From Bugula neritina (Eukaryota > Bryozoa > Gymnolaemata > Cheilostomatida > Bugulidae), in NCBI GenBank assembly GCA_964035545.1, contig OZ037766.1, positions 22,246,767 to 22,310,766 on the forward strand: 64,000 bases of DNA, read 5' to 3'. A program made the translations under genes and the position numbers. Positions 57,234 through 64,000 of the stretch are shown piece after piece; the first letter of the stretch is position 1; every line of letters begins with the position of its first letter. Under the pieces are notes generated by a model, which had not been told where the DNA came from, made no database searches, and worked only from the letters and a program-made list of their open reading frames with translations.

Positions 57234-58556
57234 TTAATTGTTACTGAGTAATGACTCAATGTCAAATGGTCTTCGAGGTGACTTTGTTACAGATGAGTGA
57301 GAGTTGGAAGTAATTACATTGGGTGATGAACTGTCAGTATTGTTACACTCCACACTTGGAGGATACTCATTCTCACTGCTGTGAGTATAAGGAGTTGTCT
57401 TCTTATTAAGTAGCTGTTTATAATTTTCAACCCTTTGCTGGGCCCGCCTTCTTCTGAAATCACCTTTCATAAAATCCTCTTTATTCGCTGGGTGAACTGT
57501 CCAATAGTGTCCTTTGCCGCTTGAGCAGCGTCCTGCCTTAATGAAGCAGTCGTTCAGGCTGAGGTTATGGCGGATGCTATTCTTCCATCCCGAACCTCTG
57601 ATTCGGAAGTAAGGATGAGTGTCGATAACAGACTGGTAGATGTCACTGAGCACCATTCTATGATCTGGAGAGTTCAAAATAGCCTTAGCTATCAGACCAA
57701 TGTAGCTGTCACTGGGCTTTGGTTCTTTGAGGAGAACATGAGCAGACAAATTTTGACGATAGGCAGCCTTCGTCACCAGGTTCCGAGCCTCATTTTCAAA
57801 TGTGTTTGTATAGAGACAAGGCTTCAATCCATTTCCTGGTTGAAAAAACTGCTTGTATGAAATATATTTGAGTGGGTCATAAGTTTGACCATCTGTTATG
57901 GACTGGCAATTTAGCGGTGGTAATCTGCAAAACAAATACACCAACATATTTATTTAGTTATTCACAACTGAAAAGCTTAGTTATGTAATTTTGATATATT
58001 AAGCCACTGCTTTATTCTAATTAAATATACACACAATAAATGAGATATTACTCAAATACTAATATATATTCGCTTGAATATTATTTCAAAATATAAAAAG
58101 TCTACCAATTGTTTTGAAATAATAATTGCAATATTTTAATTAAATGGAATTAATAAAATATTCAACAAAAGATGTTTTTTGAGCTGAACTGCAAAAATGA
58201 GACCTTTCATTTATTATTCTATGACTGAGCAAAAATAATTGTTTATGAAAGCAATGCAATTTTATTTTGATAAGAAATTATTTTATTTTAGTCATGAAGT
58301 CACCTCTAAACTACTCAACAAAATTAATAATGCCAGTTTCTTTCTTGACTAATGAATGTTCAAAAACTTTGAACCTGTTTTAAAAAAACCTAGCATGAGA
58401 AAAACAACATTTCAAAAAGCTGTTTTTTACAATTTCTTGAAAATCTTTTTGTCAAATATTCTCCTAAAAACGTTACCTTATTCTATGGTTGGCAGCATTG
58501 GGTACACACATCATTCCAGTAGATATCAGTGGAGTTAGCAGCATTCTGTCCTGCAT
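57234..58556 (-). CDS. FoxQ2: Forkhead transcription factor, FoxQ2-like
   Basis: Nuclear DNA-binding transcription factor in two minus-strand exons, 58477-58556 and 57234-57924, joined in phase (256 aa). The forkhead domain spans about 94-190, with SYIGLIAKAIL, LSDIYQ, WKNSIRHNLSLNDCFIKAGR, GKGHYWTVHPAN and the basic wing GDFRRRRAQQRV. The HPAN...F.KGDFRRRRA wing is characteristic of FoxQ2 proteins. The usual KPPYSYI entry to helix 1 is KPSDSYI here. The C-terminus has FDIESLL (247-253), an EH1-like motif that recruits Groucho/TLE corepressors in many Fox proteins, so repression is a reasonable inference. FoxQ2 genes commonly pattern the anterior/apical region of invertebrate embryos. The start is the first Met of exon 1, in frame with no earlier upstream exon seen. 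Confidence 0.9.
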
Positions 58557-61500
58557 TGTATTCTACTTTCACTTGAATAATAAAACTAGGCACCTCTCTT
58601 ACCAGCTTATATAGTATCACTACACACGCTAGAAAAATGATTGGTCAATTATTTCCGATACAGGAATATAGTGAAAGCAGATGGAAGGTGAATGACAGCT
58701 ACCACACAGACAATCCGACACCAAGGAAACAGAGTGTATAACAGAAACTATATTGTTGACTATTGCTTCTACAAAGCATTAATTTGCTAATAACTGCCAA
58801 GTGTGTGTGTATAAAATATATAATTGCACAATTGGCTGAGACATTTGACGATTGCTGTGAAAAGATTAGCTATTTATAAGATAGTCAAGTAGTGATGATA
58901 AGTCGAGAGGGAGGCCATCTTTTACCAAGATAATATAATTATAATGTTTCAATATTTATGCTGTGTGTGCCTTGTTTTGATAAACAAAAACATATGGGAT
59001 GCCATGAAAGCTACAGAAGATGCACTCCCAGATATAATGTTAAGTGTTGCACACCTTTAAACTTTATTCTTGCTGGTTTAAGTTTAAGAGGCTACTTAGG
59101 TTTTTCAATTTAGCCATGCACTATATTAAGTGAGCTATACAAGAGTTTGGGTCACTGTGCTGCTGTAAGGTTTAGTCTGAAATTGTCATCATAGATAATA
59201 TTCAATGTTTGTCAAGTTGTTTTTATGCTTTTATGCCTCGGCTTCATGCACATTATGCATGACAGCATCATAACCTGTTTGCGTTATTTTTTAATAAATT
59301 TTTAGAGCACAACATTGCAAAAATTTCAAAAACAATAAATAAGATTTATTTTTTATTTTCTTGGTATCTGAAAATAAATGCAACTGTTTATATTTTAAAA
59401 TTTCTTATTTAGTAAAATGAACTATACAATTTATTAATTAATGATAGTAGTTGCAAGAGTCAGATATTGTAAAATTTGCTGTAAAATTTATCACAGAATA
59501 AACCTTACAATGGATGAGTGTAATTTCTTAGTGTAATATATAACGCACAACAATCATTTAAATTTACAAATAACACACTTTTTAACACGTGAAAGTAGCC
59601 TGTATTATATATATAACAGCAAAATTTTGTAAATTCGTTTATCAAACTTTTCCTAACTGACAAACTGTATGTCTCTGTGAACGGAACTCTCAACTAATTT
59701 AATGTGTCACGCAAATAACAAGCAAAACTCAAAGACTAAGAATACCTACTAAATTGACGTTCTAGTAAGGGTGTCTAGAATAGATGCATATTATTTGAAG
59801 ACAGTTATATTTATGAATCTGAGTCTACAGATATACATTTTGTTCACAGACAAATGGAGGAGACATAGACATGGTAATTGCTAAATAATTCCATTCACTT
59901 GTATCACACTTACAAGTTTTGTTCTTGTTTTTATGAAGGCAGTAAGACTACTTGAATTGTTTATAAATAATGACTGGTACTTGAATAGTGATTGGGTGTT
60001 TGCATGACTTGCTACGAGTAATTCTGGTAATTCACATTTACCAGCCAATCTCGTGTAATATTTTAGGCATGGAACGGAGTTACTGAAAGGTAATAATAGC
60101 TCAAGTAGCATATTACCAGCAGCATGTCATGCTGTATTAATTTTAGTCTGCAAAAAGTGGTTATTAGTAGTACTATTGGGTTGTCAGCTCTGCAAATTAC
60201 CAAAATTACCAACACTGTTCTTCTGTAATGGCAGCGAATGTCAGACAAGGCAAGCTGTCATGTGTTTAATTTTTATGCTGAGACTTGACTTCTCAAAACA
60301 GATGACTCATAGGAGACTGAGTCATTGTATTATTTTGTTGATTATAACGCAAAGCTGTGTTGATTAAAATCTGGATTGGTATATAATTGTAGGAAGGCTA
60401 TTTTCTTGAAAATTTTTGTAAATTCTCTTTATCTATGAATATCATAAGCAATATTATATTGAATAAAGCATTTAAAACTAAATTAATGATGCTGAAACTG
60501 GTACTCTTTAAACAGTTTTTTTGTGGTAGAACACTCCGTAAATGCACAGATTAATAATTGCTAGCCAACTGTATGGTAAGAGTCTACTTCAAGATTTAAG
60601 CCACACGGAGTGTATGCAATAATAATTGAATTCCTTCCTATATATATATCATATAAATTATAATACAGAAGTCATTAAGTCATAACATGTCACATAGTAC
60701 AAGAGTCATCCAGTTATCATTAATCAGAATGGCAATTATTTCATTTAAATTTTATAATTTTGAATTTATCAGAACAATTCAATGCAAATTTATAAATTTT
60801 AGTTGTTGGGCAATTTTAGGAGTGCATATAGTTTCAACAGAAGCAATTACAACCACATAAGCATACTTATTTGTTTTTAGCATCATTTGACCATAATTGA
60901 ATTGTACTTTTAATTTAATAGGTGAATCCTAATTATATACACACATGCTCCAACGCACACAGCTAGAATTTTTCTTTAAAGTGGCCTGAGCCAGTATTCT
61001 TTACAACTGGAACATGCAGTTCAGCAGAAGAAATTGTTGCACAAACTTTTATCATTTTAACCACAACATTGCTAACATTATATCAGTTTGTAGCACATTT
61101 CAACTGATTACACCATTACATAAACAAACATAAACAACATATTTAACAATTAAAAGCATGTAAATCAGCTTTATTCCAAAAATTGATGTTGAAAATAAAA
61201 AGTAAGGAAATTTGCAAAGGCATGTATCTATGCCATCATATGTGCTCTTACATGGTTCAATATCCAATAACGAACACTAGGTTAATCCCCCACCTAAGTT
61301 TATTAACGTGTTTCGCTAAAACAACCCAGAATTGTGTAAAACTTACAGTCATTGTCTTTGTTATAAGCGCATTAGCAGTTGCGTAAGAAGTTTTAATTAA
61401 CAGAAATATTTTTCGGGCTCAATAGAAAATTATACATTTTTAATATACAACTTTTTTAAGGTTGACATTGCAGATGCTGGTAGCATTAAAACTTAGAAAT

Positions 61501-61805
61501 TGCTAATGATATATTGATTCTGAGAAGAAAGTGAAGTGTATATAATAACGGAATTAACAACACCACATTAACATTCCAAGACCCGATAATTATATTGTTA
61601 TATAAAAAAACGCATACAGCACCTTAACATGTTACATAATATTTAGATTATAAAGCTCTGAGGAGAAAGTTGTAAAAAGTATACTATTCGAAGAAAAGGA
61701 ATTTCTAGCCACTTTACTTATTAACAATCATTGTAATACATTTGTCTATAATATTCAGGCAAAGGAGTTGTCTGCTACTTTTAAAGTTGATAGTTGACAC
61801 AGCAG
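58557..61805. other. Intergenic interval between the FoxQ2-like start and the ECHDC3-like stop
   Basis: Should contain the FoxQ2-like promoter and upstream control region and the 3' UTR of the hydratase-like gene. I see no coding exon, clear repeat array or transposon. Confidence 0.55.
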
Positions 61806-63543
61806 CTATTTTTTGGAGTTGTCCATTACTTGATTGTACTGGTTGGTCCACTTGGGTGTTCTTTTCTCAACAAAAGCCGCAATACCTTCCTGGCAGTCCA
61901 CAAGAGCTGTGTTTTCCACCATAGTGTTTGTTGTGAGGCTGTAAAATATTCTACTTTTGGAAAGTTTCGTGTTGACGATAAAATGTTTACAATTCAAGTA
62001 AAGGATGTAAACTACATTATACGGGGACTTGAAATTAACGAATTATATTTCCATAGCTAGGACTACAAACCAAGTGCTGATAACTTACCAGTAAGCTGCA
62101 TCTCTGTCCAACTTCATTTGCTCATTGAAAGCGGCTTTCCCCAGAGATATGACGGGCTTGCTCTTAGAGCAGATCTTCTGAGCTATGGATAACGTCTAAT
62201 AAAACATCAAATATAGGTTTTTTTCGTACAACACCAAGAATACTGCTGTACAGTTTAGTACAAGAGTGAGTAATTCTCATCTAAACAATAACTGATATGA
62301 CTCACGGTTGCTTCCAGTTTATCTTCAGGAGTGACTCGACTGATTAGTCCATATAGCAGTGCTTCTGTAACAAAATGCATTGCTTGTGTAAGTACATCAC
62401 TTGGCAGTAGTGTGAAGGAATTTATGTATCAAATATGTATTTAATAAAGCAGGGCATTTACATGTAACTCGCAACAACTAAAGCTACAAAATACATTTTC
62501 AAATGTTTATTGTAATTTAAAGCAAAAGCTACAAGCATATATGTCAGCTACAAATATCATGTCTTGCTAATTAAGTTAAACACATGTTTACCTTGAGCTG
62601 ATATGGGTTCTCCAGTGAACAGCATCTCCATTGCCACCTTCCTTGGTATACAGCGTCCCACAGCTACAGCTGGTGTTGAGCAGAACAAACCGACATGTAC
62701 TCTGGAATATCACCAACATAGCCAGTCATATACAAAGTGTTATGGGTATAGAGAAGCACTAAAAGGTGAAATAATCTAATTTATTACATAACAGAGTAAC
62801 CAAACAAATTCTTTGTTATACAATTAGTTGAAACATTTTTTTTAAAATAAATCTAAATGAACAAGATTTGGTAGCAAAGTTTTTTCTAAATTTTACCTTG
62901 ATGATGGTCATTTTATTTTGTGATTCAAAGTCTTTAAAAAATATTGTTATTGTTTTTGCTAAAAGTGCCAATAAATCTTAATAGCATTAAATTACTACTT
63001 TTTATGTGCAACATCTTGGTTAAATACTTACTGCTGTTGCTTGCCCATAAAAATAACACACTTACTCTGTGAAGCTTGTGACTTCCCAAACCTATCCAAT
63101 ACAACTTCTCCAGTATATTACCAAAGGACAGTCATACACTATAAGCAGCATACCGATAGCCTTACTTACCCAGGAGTAGCAAATCTAGACGTTTCTGATG
63201 CAACAGCGATGTCACAGCTAGCTACAAGCTGGCAGCCAGCAGCAGTAGCTAAACCTAGAGATTAATTACACACTGAATAAAGGAATGATATGTAAAGGAA
63301 ACCAGATAAGTGAAAACTAGCAATTATTCATTTTTTTATTTCATCAACATAATATTTAGAGAAAAAAGATACTATTTAAATATGTAAAGGAAGTGATGTT
63401 TACTGTCTACTTGAGCTATAACAAACAATATACTTACCGTTTACCTGAGCTATAACAGGTACAGGTAAATCCTGAACCAACTTCATCAACTCTGAACATT
63501 TTTCAAATATTTCTCTGTGCAGATCAGTTCCCTTATTGTGTGT
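61806..63543 (-). CDS. ECHDC3: Enoyl-CoA hydratase domain-containing protein 3-like (crotonase fold), C-terminal part
   Basis: Crotonase-family protein; vertebrate ECHDC3 is mitochondrial with a poorly defined substrate. Minus-strand exons in the window: 63438-63543, 63170-63254, 62592-62701, 62306-62364, 62089-62195, 61806-61938. All are in phase and encode the last 199 residues and the TAG stop. Reading order: [25 protein letters not shown] (crotonase core with the oxyanion-hole glycine), [74 protein letters not shown]. Positions match human ECHDC3 through the C-terminus better than ECHS1 or other family members. About 100 N-terminal residues, including any mitochondrial presequence, lie beyond the right edge; 63546-64000 shows no further exon. 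Confidence 0.92.
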
Positions 63544-64000
63544 CTAACAGGAAACAGTCACAATACTGTATCATACTATATTATGAGCATAGAATATAGA
63601 ACATTATTAGCTAGTTGTGTATATAGTCAAAGCAACCTTTCGACTTATCACACGAATGATTACACTTATAAGTTATCATAGTAACATGTATGTACAGTAT
63701 GTCAGGCTTGGTGTCTCTTTAATTTATTATACTGTAAGTGAATTTACTTTGGAAGCATAAAAAATTTGTTAATAAAATTTTGAATTCAAAATAACCTAAA
63801 AAGCCAGCCAAAGTGCATCAAACTTCGCACCAGGTAACAAATAATTTATAGTGGTAAGTTCAATAAGAACTTTATAAAAATGTAGAAAGTTTAATCTTCA
63901 TACAACGCCAAGGGAGACGAATCATATGGATCTACTAATTACATAGTTTACAATTATACAGAAACCTTCACCACAATGCAGTTTGCAATATACTAAAACA

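Overview
This is a metazoan nuclear genome window. It is AT-rich, every recognisable gene is split by GT-AG introns, and the products match conserved animal families. A FoxQ2-type forkhead gene and a rhodopsin-class peptide-type GPCR ending TM7 in NHSINFFLY suggest a marine invertebrate, most likely a lophotrochozoan. I cannot name the species from sequence alone. No bacterial, viral or CRISPR features are present.

Layout. FBXO9, an F-box/TPR ubiquitin-ligase adaptor, lies on the minus strand at 107-6822 and its last exon(s) fall off the left edge. RPN2, an oligosaccharyltransferase subunit, is complete at 10365-16454 (minus, 14 exons, 632 aa). A FUT10/FUT11-type fucosyltransferase is complete at 18367-22536 (minus, 7 exons, 498 aa). 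A repeat-rich gap at 22.5-31.2 kb holds cryptically simple DNA, a dead LINE reverse transcriptase, a long foldback element and a piggyBac-like non-autonomous element bounded by TTAA. An oxysterol-binding-protein-related gene of the ORP3/6/7 group is complete at 31200-43146 (plus, 21 exons, 889 aa). A class A GPCR follows at 46305-49856 (minus, 2 exons, 400 aa). The 50-57 kb interval has no gene I can support, but holds a GCA/GTA triplet tract and a foldback with a G-rich loop. A FoxQ2-like gene is at 57234-58556 (minus, 2 exons, 256 aa). The 3' part of an ECHDC3-like enoyl-CoA hydratase/isomerase gene is at 61806-63543 (minus); its N-terminal exons lie beyond the right edge.

Exon models were built by hand from splice signals, reading phase and remembered family sequences. 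For the four complete multi-exon genes and the GPCR the exon lengths sum to whole codons. The genes are unrelated housekeeping and regulatory genes with no sign of a cluster. Two share the ER: RPN2 works there, and FUT10/11 proteins are reported to.

The most unusual observation is that several tandem repeats sit exactly on splice junctions. In FBXO9 and RPN2 the repeat unit contains the exon end plus the splice site itself, so the transcript carries 5 or 6 tandem copies of a donor or acceptor.
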